NCBI RefSeq assembly: GCF_001636405.1
Contig: NZ_KV440950.1
Coordinates: 1,883,712-1,947,711 of the forward strand
Source: Peribacillus frigoritolerans
GTDB taxonomy: Bacteria > Bacillota > Bacilli > Bacillales > DSM-1321
Reading direction: 5' to 3'
DNA: 64,000 nucleotides
Shown here: positions 29,835 to 37,919 of the stretch, one piece after another
Layout of the letters: the number at the start of each line of letters is the position of its first letter
How positions within the stretch are numbered: the stretch's first letter is position 1
Program-made: the position numbers and the translations under genes
The notes under the pieces: generated by a model
The model's database searches: none
Told to the model about the DNA's origin: nothing
What the model saw: only the letters and a program-made list of their open reading frames with translations

Positions 29835-30404
29835 ATGCAGCCATTGATTTTAGCTTCCTCATCACCACGTCGTAAAGAACTTCTTCAATTTCTTCAAATC
29901 CCCTTTGAAAGCATGAATTCCAATGTTGATGAAAGTATTGATGAAAACATGTGTGCTGATGCAGCGGTGAAAGAACTGGCATCCCGTAAAGCGGAAGCCA
30001 TCGCAGCAAAATTTCAGGAAAGCTGGGTAATCGGCTCGGATACCGTTGTTGTCCTTGATGGTAAGATTTTGGGTAAGCCGGTAAGCAGGGCGGATGGAAA
30101 AAGAATGCTGGAAATGTTATCAGGACGGACACATGAAGTATACACAGGTGTCGCCATCCTGTTCGGAAAGCATCGCAGAGTATTCGCAGAAAAAACGGAA
30201 GTGACATTTTGGGAGCTGCCAGAAGCTGAAATCGAACGATATCTGGATAGCGGGGAACCTTTTGATAAAGCTGGCGGCTATGGGATTCAAGGATACGGAT
30301 CTCTTCTTGTCAAACAAATCAAAGGGGACTATTTCTCAGTCGTCGGGCTTCCGGTCTCAAGACTGGCCCGGGAACTTAAAGCGATGCAGGAAGAGTTAGG
30401 ATAA
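29835..30404 (+). CDS. maf: Maf nucleotide pyrophosphatase
   Basis: Maf proteins hydrolyse dTTP, UTP or modified nucleotides and in B. subtilis affect septum formation. The 189-residue protein has the N-terminal SSPRRKELL motif (residues 8-16). GSDTVVVLDG is near residue 66 and the conserved GEPFDKAGGYGIQGYG is near 138. The start ATG 29835 is preceded by AAAGGTG. Upstream, TTGTGG and TAGGAT with a 17-base spacer form a weak promoter candidate (29764-29792). It precedes radC and the mre/min cluster as in B. subtilis. Confidence 0.95.
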   Translation: MQPLILASSSPRRKELLQFLQIPFESMNSNVDESIDENMCADAAVKELASRKAEAIAAKFQESWVIGSDTVVVLDGKILGKPVSRADGKRMLEMLSGRTHEVYTGVAILFGKHRRVFAEKTEVTFWELPEAEIERYLDSGEPFDKAGGYGIQGYGSLLVKQIKGDYFSVVGLPVSRLARELKAMQEELG

Positions 30405-30451
30405 TCTGATTTCCCCTGGCATCTTCCCTTTTCTAAGGAAGGGTTGATCTT

Positions 30452-31138
30452 TTGAGCGAAAAAATGTTAATACGGGATTACCCGAAAGAAGAGAGGCCGC
30501 GCGAAAGGTTTCTCCAGGACGGGCCGCAAAGTCTTTCCAATCAGGAATTGCTTGCTTTGCTATTGAGGACAGGATCAAGGGAAGAATCAGTCCTGCAACT
30601 ATCCGGCAGGCTCATCAATTCCTTCAAGGGCCTGCGCCTGCTAAAAGAAGCCTCAGTGGAAGAACTGACCGTGATTAAAGGGATTGGTGAAGCAAAAGCG
30701 ATACAAATCCTGGCCTCTGTCGAACTTGGCAGGAGAATTAACAATTTGAATGACCAAGACCGTTATGTGATTCGATCTCCTGAAGATGGAGCTAATTATT
30801 GCATGGAGGAAATGCGGTTTTTATCACAGGAACATTTCGTCTGTCTCTATTTAAATACGAAAAATCAAGTGCTACAAAAAACTACGGTATTCATCGGGAG
30901 CCTCAATGCCTCGATCGTGCATCCGCGCGAGGTCTTTAAAGAGGCTTTCAAAAGGTCAGCTGCCTCTATCATTTGTCTTCATAACCACCCCTCCGGAGAC
31001 CCCTCTCCCAGCAGAGAAGATATTGAAGTGACAAAAAGGTTAGTCGAATGTGGTAAAATAATCGGCATTGAAGTATTGGACCATATCATCATCGGGGAAC
31101 ATAAATATGTTAGCTTGAAGGAAAAAGGTTATTTATGA
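30452..31138 (+). CDS. radC: RadC family JAB-domain protein
   Basis: A 228-residue UPF0758/RadC protein. It has an N-terminal helix-hairpin-helix region (LTVIKGIGEAKAIQILA, about residues 68-85). A C-terminal JAB1/MPN metalloprotease-like domain carries the zinc-binding signature HNHPSGDPSPSRED near residues 173-186. Despite the name, a direct repair role is not established for the family. TTG 30452 behind AAGGAAGGG is the start. It lies 47 bases after maf and about 150 bases before mreB. Confidence 0.93.
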   Translation: MSEKMLIRDYPKEERPRERFLQDGPQSLSNQELLALLLRTGSREESVLQLSGRLINSFKGLRLLKEASVEELTVIKGIGEAKAIQILASVELGRRINNLNDQDRYVIRSPEDGANYCMEEMRFLSQEHFVCLYLNTKNQVLQKTTVFIGSLNASIVHPREVFKEAFKRSAASIICLHNHPSGDPSPSREDIEVTKRLVECGKIIGIEVLDHIIIGEHKYVSLKEKGYL

Positions 31139-31286
31139 CACTATCAAATTTTTTGACGATACGATATAATATTGTTTATGATTTTTAAAAGAGGAAACTT
31201 TTTCAAAACTCTTATTGTCAAAAAACGACAAATTATTATTTGAACTTATAAAAAGGCATTTTTGTTTACGAAAGGGAGATACCATA

Positions 31287-32306
31287 ATGTTTGGAATTGG
31301 AGCAAGAGATATAGGGATTGATTTAGGAACGGCGAATACGCTTGTCTATGTGAAGGGAAAAGGCATCGCAGTACGTGAACCATCGGTTGTAGCGGTGCAA
31401 ACAGATACAAAGCAAATCGTTGCAGTCGGAAACGATGCCAAAAACATGATCGGCCGTACGCCTGGTAACGTGGTTGCCCTGCGCCCGATGAAGGATGGAG
31501 TAATTGCCGATTATGAAACGACGGCTACCATGATGAAGTACTATATGAAGGAAGCTCAAAAGAAGGGCGTATTCGGCAACAAGCCATATGTCATGATTTG
31601 TGTGCCTTCTGGAATTACGGCAGTTGAGCAGCGTGCAGTCATCGATGCAGCAAGACAAGCTGGAGCCCGTGACGCATATCCTATCGAAGAACCGTTTGCA
31701 GCAGCGATCGGGGCGGACCTTCCCGTTTGGGAGCCTACAGGCAGCATGGTCGTCGATATCGGGGGAGGGACGACGGAAGTGGCCATCATTTCCCTTGGCG
31801 GAATCGTTACAAGCCAATCGATCCGTATTGCCGGTGACGAAATGGATGATGCCATAATCGTCTACATCCGTAAGAACTACAATTTGATGATCGGTGAGCG
31901 TACTGCTGAAGCGATCAAAATGGAAATTGGTTCTGCTGGAGACACGGAAGGCGTCGAAAACATGGAAATTCGCGGCCGTGACCTATTGACTGGATTACCA
32001 AAAACGATCGAAATTACAGCTGAGGAAATATCCAAAGCATTAAGCGACACCGTTTCTGCAATTGTGGATTCCGTGAAAAACACTTTAGAGAAAACACCAC
32101 CTGAATTAGCCGCTGACATCATGGACAGAGGCATTGTACTGACAGGCGGGGGTGCTTTGCTGCGCAATTTGGATAAAGTCATCAGTGAAGAAACGCAAAT
32201 GCCGGTGATCATCGCTGAAAATCCGCTGGATTGTGTTGCGATCGGAACGGGAAAAGCGCTGGACCACATTCATTTATTCAAGACTAAATCAAGAGATTCG
32301 CGATAA
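31287..32306 (+). CDS. mreB: Cell-shape actin homologue MreB
   Basis: MreB forms membrane-associated filaments that guide side-wall peptidoglycan synthesis. The 339-residue actin-fold protein shows phosphate-1 loop [10 protein letters not shown] (residues 12-21), phosphate-2 [11 protein letters not shown] near 160 and the adenosine loop [10 protein letters not shown] near 285. An in-frame TTG exists 24 codons upstream, but ATG 31287 follows AAAGGGAG and gives the family-typical [10 protein letters not shown] start. A perfect TATAAT is present at 31165, but its -35 is unclear. A terminator lies between mreB and mreC, so the mre genes may not be one simple unit. Confidence 0.97.
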   Translation: MFGIGARDIGIDLGTANTLVYVKGKGIAVREPSVVAVQTDTKQIVAVGNDAKNMIGRTPGNVVALRPMKDGVIADYETTATMMKYYMKEAQKKGVFGNKPYVMICVPSGITAVEQRAVIDAARQAGARDAYPIEEPFAAAIGADLPVWEPTGSMVVDIGGGTTEVAIISLGGIVTSQSIRIAGDEMDDAIIVYIRKNYNLMIGERTAEAIKMEIGSAGDTEGVENMEIRGRDLLTGLPKTIEITAEEISKALSDTVSAIVDSVKNTLEKTPPELAADIMDRGIVLTGGGALLRNLDKVISEETQMPVIIAENPLDCVAIGTGKALDHIHLFKTKSRDSR

Positions 32307-32325
32307 GCATCACTTCTCAAATAGG

Positions 32326-32365
32326 GCCGGCTCAACAAAAGGTGCAATTTTGAGCCGGTTTTCTT
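32326..32365 (+). terminator. Hairpin between mreB and mreC
   Basis: CCGGCTCAA (32327-32335) pairs with TTGAGCCGG (32350-32358), followed by TTTTCTT. It would reduce read-through into mreC. Confidence 0.8.
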
Positions 32366-32442
32366 ATGTTTTGCTGTTTCATTGAATCCATAGTGTAATT
32401 TTAAAAACCATAGAGTAAATTTTAGATAGAGGTGTAATCACC

Positions 32443-33315
32443 ATGCCACAGTTTTTTAATAAAAAGCTCCTTCTCTTGCTCGTTAGTATTATCGTTCTCG
32501 TGGCATTGATCGGTTTTTCATTAAGGGAGAGAGAAGAGTTGACCTGGCCGGAGCAATTCCTGAAAGATACGACAGGCTGGGTCGGAAATGTGTTTAATAA
32601 GCCAGTATCGGGTATAACAGGTTTTGTAGGGGGCTTAAAAGACCTTCAACATACATACGATGAAAACAAAAAATTGAAAGCCCGCTTGGATGAATATGTA
32701 TTATTGAAAACCCAAGTCCAAGATTTAAAGGAAGAAAATGAAGAACTACGCGACAACCTCAAAAAAGAAGATGACCTGCGGAAGTATTCGCCCACTCAGG
32801 CGACGGTCATCGGCCGTAATCCCGACCGCTGGCATGAAATGCTGACGATCAATAAAGGGAAGCGTAATGGGGTAGAAAAAAACATGGCTGTCATCACTTC
32901 CAATGGGTTAGTCGGTAAGGTGAAATCGGCGACGGATTTCACGGCCTCGGTTCAACTTTTAAGTTCGATCGATAAAGCCAACCGTGTCTCAGCCATCGTT
33001 CAGGGTGATGATAAAGCATATGGCTTGATTGAAGGGTTCGATGATAAGAAGAACCTTTTGCTGATGAAACGGATTCCTTACGATAAAAAGATCAAGAAGA
33101 ATTCATTGGTCATCACATCCGGTTATGGAGGAATCTTTCCGAAAGGTCTGCTGATCGGGAAAGTTGTCGATGTCAAAGTGGATCAATATGGATTGAACCA
33201 GACTGCATATATCGAACCTTCGACGGATTTTTATGATATTAATAATGTCATGGTCGTTCAGCGTGAAGTGGACGGTGTACCGAAAGAAAGTGAAGGGGAG
33301 GATGAAGCTGAGTGA
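32443..33315 (+). CDS. mreC: Cell-shape protein MreC
   Basis: MreC is a bitopic membrane protein that links MreB filaments to the external wall-synthesis enzymes. The 290-residue protein has a short cytoplasmic head, a membrane helix (residues about 6-23) and a coiled coil (about 68-105). The extracellular double beta-barrel domain follows (about 112-275; VIGRNPDRWHEMLTINKG near its start). The C-terminus is acidic. Its TGA overlaps the GTG of mreD by four bases. Confidence 0.95.
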   Translation: MPQFFNKKLLLLLVSIIVLVALIGFSLREREELTWPEQFLKDTTGWVGNVFNKPVSGITGFVGGLKDLQHTYDENKKLKARLDEYVLLKTQVQDLKEENEELRDNLKKEDDLRKYSPTQATVIGRNPDRWHEMLTINKGKRNGVEKNMAVITSNGLVGKVKSATDFTASVQLLSSIDKANRVSAIVQGDDKAYGLIEGFDDKKNLLLMKRIPYDKKIKKNSLVITSGYGGIFPKGLLIGKVVDVKVDQYGLNQTAYIEPSTDFYDINNVMVVQREVDGVPKESEGEDEAE

Positions 33316-33830
33316 GATATTTCATCCTTTCTTTCATAGCCTTGGTTTTTTTTGTTTTTGAAAGCATCTTCGCCCAGATGTTCGCTGGAGATGCATTCGG
33401 GGCCGATAAAATCCTCGTGCCCCATTTCATGATGATATTCGTTTTTTTCCTGACCATGTACGGGTCCAGGAAAATGGGTATGCTTTATGGGGCGATTCTT
33501 GGGTTGACTTATGATGTCGTATATACAGAAATCCTTGGAATTTACATGTTCCTGCTGCCTTTTCTTGCCTATCTGATATCGAAAAGCATGAAAATCCTGC
33601 AAAATAATATTTTGGTTGCCTGCCTTACTGCGCTTTTATTCACGGCAGTTTTAGAGGTTGTCATCTTTCAGATGAATATCATCCTATCATTTGCAGATAT
33701 GGGATTTGGTGAATTTGCGGAACGGAGATTGATTCCGACATTATTATTGAATCTCGCATTCATTATCATCAGCTGCTATCCTTTAAAAAGAATGATTGAA
33801 ATGCTTGATTTGCAAGGAGAAACGGAATAA
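33312..33830 (+). CDS. mreD: Cell-shape membrane protein MreD
   Basis: A 172-residue polytopic membrane protein with five or six predicted helices spread over the whole length. It completes the MreBCD elongation complex. The start is GTG 33312 within the end of mreC (GTGA overlap), behind GGGGAGG at the end of mreC. About 115 bases without an obvious terminator separate it from minC, so read-through into minCD is possible, as reported for B. subtilis. Confidence 0.93.
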   Translation: MRYFILSFIALVFFVFESIFAQMFAGDAFGADKILVPHFMMIFVFFLTMYGSRKMGMLYGAILGLTYDVVYTEILGIYMFLLPFLAYLISKSMKILQNNILVACLTALLFTAVLEVVIFQMNIILSFADMGFGEFAERRLIPTLLLNLAFIIISCYPLKRMIEMLDLQGETE

Positions 33831-33947
33831 CGTTCCTGTGTCTTTAAGAAGCAGGTGGGAAATGTATTTTCTCTTTTCCGTGTACGTAGAAAAAGGAAAT
33901 TTGTTTTCCTATGTCGAATTATATTTCATTGAGGTGAAACAAACGTC

Positions 33948-34631
33948 ATGAATAAAAGAATTCAGCAAAATGTCATGATTAAGGGAACAAAAGACGGGTT
34001 TATGCTTCATCTCGATGATTCTTGCTCATTTTCCGAATTATTGAAAGAGTTAGAAGTGAAGCTTTCGGCAAACTATCAGTTTCAAGAAAATGACCCGTCC
34101 ATTTCCGTAAAAGTACATACAGGGAACCGCTATCTTGATGAACAACAAGAAGAAAAGATTAAAGAGGTCATCCATAAAAAGAAGAAGCTTTTCGTGGTTG
34201 AGATGATTTCGAATGTCCTGACGAAGGATGAAGCGAAACGATGGAAAGAAGAAAACCAAGTGACGACCGTGACAAAGGTGATAAGGTCGGGACAGGTTTT
34301 TGAAGTTCCCGGTGACTTACTGTTAATTGGGGATGTCAATCCCGACGGAACGGTTCGTGCGGGTGGCAACATATATATCATGGGACAGCTAAAGGGAATA
34401 GCCCATGCCGGATATAAAGGGAATAATGAGGCCATCATAGCTGCCTCTGTCATGAAGCCTGCCCAGCTGCGCATTGCCGGACAAGTGAACTTATCTCCTG
34501 ATCAATATTCAAAATGGGGACATGACCTGGAATGTGCCTTCATGGATGAAGAAGAAAATATCATTATAGAAAAACTGCAAGTTTTAAAGAAATATAGACC
34601 TAATTTAAATAGATTAGAAGGGGGTCTCTAA
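33948..34631 (+). CDS. minC: Septum site-determining protein MinC
   Basis: MinC blocks FtsZ ring assembly near the poles. The 227-residue protein has the alpha/beta N-domain (residues about 1-100), which acts on FtsZ. The right-handed beta-helix C-domain, which dimerises and binds MinD, has glycine-rich turns such as GDLLLIGDVNPDGTVRAGGNIYIMG at about 122-147. The ribosome-binding site is GAGGTGA. It ends two bases before the GTG of minD. Confidence 0.96.
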   Translation: MNKRIQQNVMIKGTKDGFMLHLDDSCSFSELLKELEVKLSANYQFQENDPSISVKVHTGNRYLDEQQEEKIKEVIHKKKKLFVVEMISNVLTKDEAKRWKEENQVTTVTKVIRSGQVFEVPGDLLLIGDVNPDGTVRAGGNIYIMGQLKGIAHAGYKGNNEAIIAASVMKPAQLRIAGQVNLSPDQYSKWGHDLECAFMDEEENIIIEKLQVLKKYRPNLNRLEGGL

Positions 34632-34633
34632 TC

Positions 34634-35437
34634 GTGGGAGAGGCAATAGTTATAACATCCGGTAAGGGTGGTGTCGGGAAAACGACCACCTCCGCCAATT
34701 TAGGAACATCTTTAGCTCTTCTAGGCAAGAAGGTTTGCTTGATTGATACGGATATTGGTCTTCGGAATTTGGATGTGATCATGGGATTGGAGAATCGCAT
34801 CATCTATGATTTGGTCGATGTGGTCGAAGGGCGCTGCAAGATACACCAGGCGCTCATTAAGGATAAACATTTCGAGGATTTGCTTTATTTGCTTCCCGCT
34901 CCGCAAAATAGTGATAAAACAGTGGTGAATGAAGAGCAGATGAGGAAACTCATAAGCGATATGAAGCCTGACTATGATTATGTCATCATTGATTGCCCTG
35001 CAGGCATCGAACAGGGGTTCAGGAATGCCATAGCTGGGGCAGACAAGGCGATTATCGTTACGACGGCAGAGAGACCTGCTGTAAGGGATGCTGACCGTAT
35101 TATTGGCCTGCTTGAAAAAGAAGAGCATATTGAACCGCCTCAATTGATCATCAACCGGATTCGCGGCCATTTGCTTCATGAGGATGAAGAAATGGATATC
35201 GATGGAGTTGCCGATTTTCTTAAGATTGATTTGATCGGCGTCATTCCTGATGATGACCAGGTCATCGTGGCAGCGAATAAAAAGGAACCCATTGCCTACA
35301 ATCCGGACAATAGAGTCTCGCTTGCCTATCGGAACATTGCCAGAAGGATCCTTGGTGAATCTGTGCCCTTGACTCCAATTGGCAGCGAACCAAAGGGCTT
35401 CATGTCCAAGTTGAAAAAATTCTTTAGCGTGCGGTAA
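34634..35437 (+). CDS. minD: Septum site-determining ATPase MinD
   Basis: MinD is the membrane-associated ParA-type ATPase that recruits MinC. The 267-residue protein has the deviant Walker A SGKGGVGKTTT (residues 8-18) and switch I DIGLRNLD near 41. Walker B VIIDCPAGIE is near residue 120. The C-terminal amphipathic helix GFMSKLKKFF forms the membrane-targeting sequence. The GTG start follows AGAAGGGGG at the end of minC. A terminator follows the gene. Confidence 0.97.
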   Translation: MGEAIVITSGKGGVGKTTTSANLGTSLALLGKKVCLIDTDIGLRNLDVIMGLENRIIYDLVDVVEGRCKIHQALIKDKHFEDLLYLLPAPQNSDKTVVNEEQMRKLISDMKPDYDYVIIDCPAGIEQGFRNAIAGADKAIIVTTAERPAVRDADRIIGLLEKEEHIEPPQLIINRIRGHLLHEDEEMDIDGVADFLKIDLIGVIPDDDQVIVAANKKEPIAYNPDNRVSLAYRNIARRILGESVPLTPIGSEPKGFMSKLKKFFSVR

Positions 35438-35457
35438 ATCTATATTCTTTTGTCCAG

Positions 35458-35492
35458 AAGCGGGGAGCATTTGATGCCCTCGCTTTTTTTTT
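35458..35492 (+). terminator. Terminator after minD
   Basis: AGCGGGGAGCA pairs with TGCCCTCGCT around TTTGA and ends in nine T. Confidence 0.9.
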
Positions 35493-35505
35493 GCACGGAA
35501 CTTCA

Positions 35506-35542
35506 TGAAAATAAAAAAGGCAAGCCGTATCCCGGCTTGCCT
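35506..35542 (-). terminator. Terminator of the yabR-like gene
   Basis: GGCAAGCC / GGCTTGCC stem at 35519-35541. On the minus strand it is followed by a T-rich tract (plus-strand AAAATAAAAAA). Confidence 0.85.
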
Positions 35543-35567
35543 GTTCTATATGCTAAAATGCAGCGGG

Positions 35568-36011
35568 TTATCCGCGTCTTCCGCCTCTGCCGCCGCGTTT
35601 TGATTCAGTGCTGCGTTTAAGAGTCGATAAATTTTCTTCGCTAGTCTTTAAAAAGCGCACCATTTTATCTTCGAAATTTTCCTTTGGTTGGAAATTACCT
35701 TTTGAACGAAAATCTTTAGAACGGCTATCCCCTTGGCGTGGTGGGCGTTTGGTATAAGAAGAGGTTTGCCCTTCGGGTCTATCTATAGCCTTTTTGATGG
35801 ACAAGGCAGTTTTTCCGTCTTTCTCACTAATCACTTTTACTTCAATTTGGTCGCCTACTTTAAGATGGTCATTTACGTCTTTTACATAGCTATCTGCTAC
35901 CTCACTGATATGCACAAGACCTGTTGAGCCTCCTGGTAATTCTACGAATGCTCCAAAATTAGTGATACCTGTTACTTTACCTTGTACTTTGCTGCCTATT
36001 TCGATTGACAT
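35568..36011 (-). CDS. yabR: S1-domain RNA-binding protein, YabR type
   Basis: The 147-residue protein opens with an S1 RNA-binding domain (residues 1-75; GKVTGITNFGAFVELPGGS). It ends with a basic tail containing STESKRGGRGGRRG. The whole protein matches the pattern of B. subtilis YabR, including the FEDKMVRFLKTSEENLSTLKR segment. In B. subtilis yabR sits near divIC and spoIIE, not beside minD, so this is either a moved gene or a second copy. GAGGGGGAA precedes the ATG. It probably binds RNA or ribosomes. Confidence 0.85.
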   Translation of the reverse strand: MSIEIGSKVQGKVTGITNFGAFVELPGGSTGLVHISEVADSYVKDVNDHLKVGDQIEVKVISEKDGKTALSIKKAIDRPEGQTSSYTKRPPRQGDSRSKDFRSKGNFQPKENFEDKMVRFLKTSEENLSTLKRSTESKRGGRGGRRG

Positions 36012-36198
36012 AAAAAAATGTTCCCCCTCAATAATGTTAAAACCACTTTATTATAACAAATTTCGGGGAACAATATCAATCTCAATTATTAGATTTTCTG
36101 AATCGATACAGAAATCACCTTGGAAATTCATTAGTTTCCGGATGATTTTTCATTGGGAAAAATTTTTCAGGATGTGCAGAAAGAATATCTTTTCTCCG

Positions 36199-36227
36199 TC
36201 ATAGTCTGGACAAGTTGCTCATACGTT
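36199..36227 (+). promoter_or_regulatory. Sigma-E-type promoter of spoIVFA-spoIVFB
   Basis: TCATAGT (36199-36205), a 14-base spacer and CATACGTT (36220-36227). These fit the mother-cell sigma-E pattern at six of seven and seven of eight positions. The position about 40 bases before spoIVFA and the sigma-E control of this operon in B. subtilis agree. Confidence 0.6.
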
Positions 36228-36268
36228 GTAATATAGCGCTTTGACATGAGCAGGGAGGGGAATCTGGA

Positions 36269-37018
36269 ATGGATGATCGCAGGAAAGATATCCGAAATCG
36301 TATCGCCAAGAGACGCAAGTTTAATGATAAGCCGGCAGGAAGCAGCAGTTGGACGGAAATCAACAATGAGGAACCATATGGGATTGATTCATATAACGGG
36401 TATTCAGAGAAAGATCATCCGCTCTTCAAGAAAGAATATTTTTTCTTTAAAATCCTTGCCAGTGTATGCCTGTTCCTGATAGTAGCGGTGATGTTCAAAC
36501 ACCCTTCAGTGCGGCTTGACCCTGCCAGGAGTTTTGTCATGGAGAACATGAACAAGGAATTTCAGTTCGCTTCAATTTCCAACTGGTATGAAAGTGCATT
36601 TGGTAAACCAATCGCTTTTTTACCGAATGATGCCGATACGGAAACTGTTGATTCGAATGAAGAATATGCAATGCCTGCTTCTGCGAAGATTACCCAAAAC
36701 TTCGAGACGAACGGTGAGGGAATCATATTGGAAACGAGCAAAGGCTCAAAGGTCGAGGCCGTTAATGAAGGGGTCGTCATTTTTGCCGGTGAAAAGGAGG
36801 GGATCGGAAAGACGGTAGTCATTCAGCATGCCAATAAAACTGAATCTTGGTATGGGCAGCTGAAAGAAATTGATGTGAAATTGTATGAGTTCGTTAAAAA
36901 GGGCAATGAAGTCGGACAGGTTACACTAAGTGAAGATGGATCGAAGGGCAGATTTTATTTAGCGATAAAAGAAAATGATGCTTTCGTCGATCCTAAAAAG
37001 GTGATTTCCTTTGAGTGA
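36269..37018 (+). CDS. spoIVFA: Stage IV sporulation protein SpoIVFA
   Basis: SpoIVFA holds the protease SpoIVFB with BofA in the outer forespore membrane and keeps it inactive until SpoIVB signals. The 249-residue protein has a basic cytosolic head and one membrane helix (about residues 63-78). Its outer domain has a LytM/M23 fold (about 135-245, with GSKVEAVNEGVVIFAG). The catalytic HxH of real M23 peptidases is absent: the equivalent reads WYGQL. It is thus a non-enzymatic binding domain. The gene overlaps spoIVFB by eight bases. Confidence 0.93.
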   Translation: MDDRRKDIRNRIAKRRKFNDKPAGSSSWTEINNEEPYGIDSYNGYSEKDHPLFKKEYFFFKILASVCLFLIVAVMFKHPSVRLDPARSFVMENMNKEFQFASISNWYESAFGKPIAFLPNDADTETVDSNEEYAMPASAKITQNFETNGEGIILETSKGSKVEAVNEGVVIFAGEKEGIGKTVVIQHANKTESWYGQLKEIDVKLYEFVKKGNEVGQVTLSEDGSKGRFYLAIKENDAFVDPKKVISFE

Positions 37019-37877
37019 ATATGCGAAGTTACTGTTTAAAATCAGGGTGCACCCGACACTGTGGTTTGTCATTGGCATCGCCATCCTCACAGCCCATTTC
37101 GTTGAAATGATGATGCTGCTGCTCATCGTCTTCATTCATGAAATGGGGCATGCTGTCTGTGCCCAGCACTTCAAATGGCGGATAAAGTCAATCCAGCTGC
37201 TTCCTTTTGGCGGGGCTGTCGAGACTGAGGAGTATGGAAATAAGAGTTTGAAGGAGGATTTGGCGGTGGTGCTTGCCGGTCCGCTTCAACATGTTTGGCT
37301 CATTGGTGCAGCTTTTTTGCTCTATTTCTTCACTATTATCCCATATGAGCTGTATCAGCCCTTTTTGTATATGAATCTCATGCTGCTGATTTTTAATCTG
37401 CTGCCAATTTGGCCCTTGGACGGGGGACGCTTGCTATTCATCGGCATTTCCCTATACTGCACCTTTTTGGAAGCGCAGAAACATACCCTTCACTTTTCTG
37501 CAGTATTCGCTGTCCTGGCTTTTTTGACCTGGATCATACTGGATCCGCTCAATTTGAACATCTGGCTCATCATCTTTTTCATAAGTCTCTCACTCGTCAT
37601 GGAATGGCGGCAGAGGTATTACGCGTTCATCCGCTTTCTTTTGCAGCGCCATTACGGGCATACGAATGATTTGGCGAAACTGAAGCCGATATCGGTGGAT
37701 TCACAAGAACCGATTTATAAAGTGCTGGAACTGTTTCAACGCGGCTGTAAACACCCCGTCATCATCATGAAAAACGGGAAAGAGAGCGGCTCGTTGGATG
37801 AAACGGAAATCCTTCACGCCTATTTTTCGGAGAAAATGACGAACGGGAAAATCGGCGACCTATTATATTCTTATTAA
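37011..37877 (+). CDS. spoIVFB: Intramembrane metalloprotease SpoIVFB
   Basis: SpoIVFB is the site-2 protease that cuts pro-sigma-K to start late mother-cell transcription. The 288-residue protein has several membrane helices. The zinc motif HEMGH is near residues 43-47 and the third-ligand motif WPLDGGR is near 135-141. A C-terminal cytoplasmic CBS-like domain ends the protein (about residues 215-288; RGCKHPVIIMKNG). The start is TTG 37011 inside the end of spoIVFA, so synthesis is coupled to that of its inhibitor. Confidence 0.95.
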   Translation: MSEYAKLLFKIRVHPTLWFVIGIAILTAHFVEMMMLLLIVFIHEMGHAVCAQHFKWRIKSIQLLPFGGAVETEEYGNKSLKEDLAVVLAGPLQHVWLIGAAFLLYFFTIIPYELYQPFLYMNLMLLIFNLLPIWPLDGGRLLFIGISLYCTFLEAQKHTLHFSAVFAVLAFLTWIILDPLNLNIWLIIFFISLSLVMEWRQRYYAFIRFLLQRHYGHTNDLAKLKPISVDSQEPIYKVLELFQRGCKHPVIIMKNGKESGSLDETEILHAYFSEKMTNGKIGDLLYSY

Positions 37878-37919
37878 ATATGTTATCCTTTCTTCAAATT
37901 GAGGAGAGGATTTTTTTTG

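Noticed and set aside
31153-31170. TTGACG and TATAAT before mreB read as a promoter
   Set aside because: The two boxes are only six bases apart. TATAAT could be a real -10, but its -35 is not identifiable.
31323-31817. 164-codon minus-strand frame opposite mreB
   Set aside because: Shadow of mreB; Cys/His-rich and without known motif.
34721-35506. 261-codon minus-strand frame opposite minD
   Set aside because: minD on the plus strand has complete motifs; the antisense frame has no domain and no start signal.
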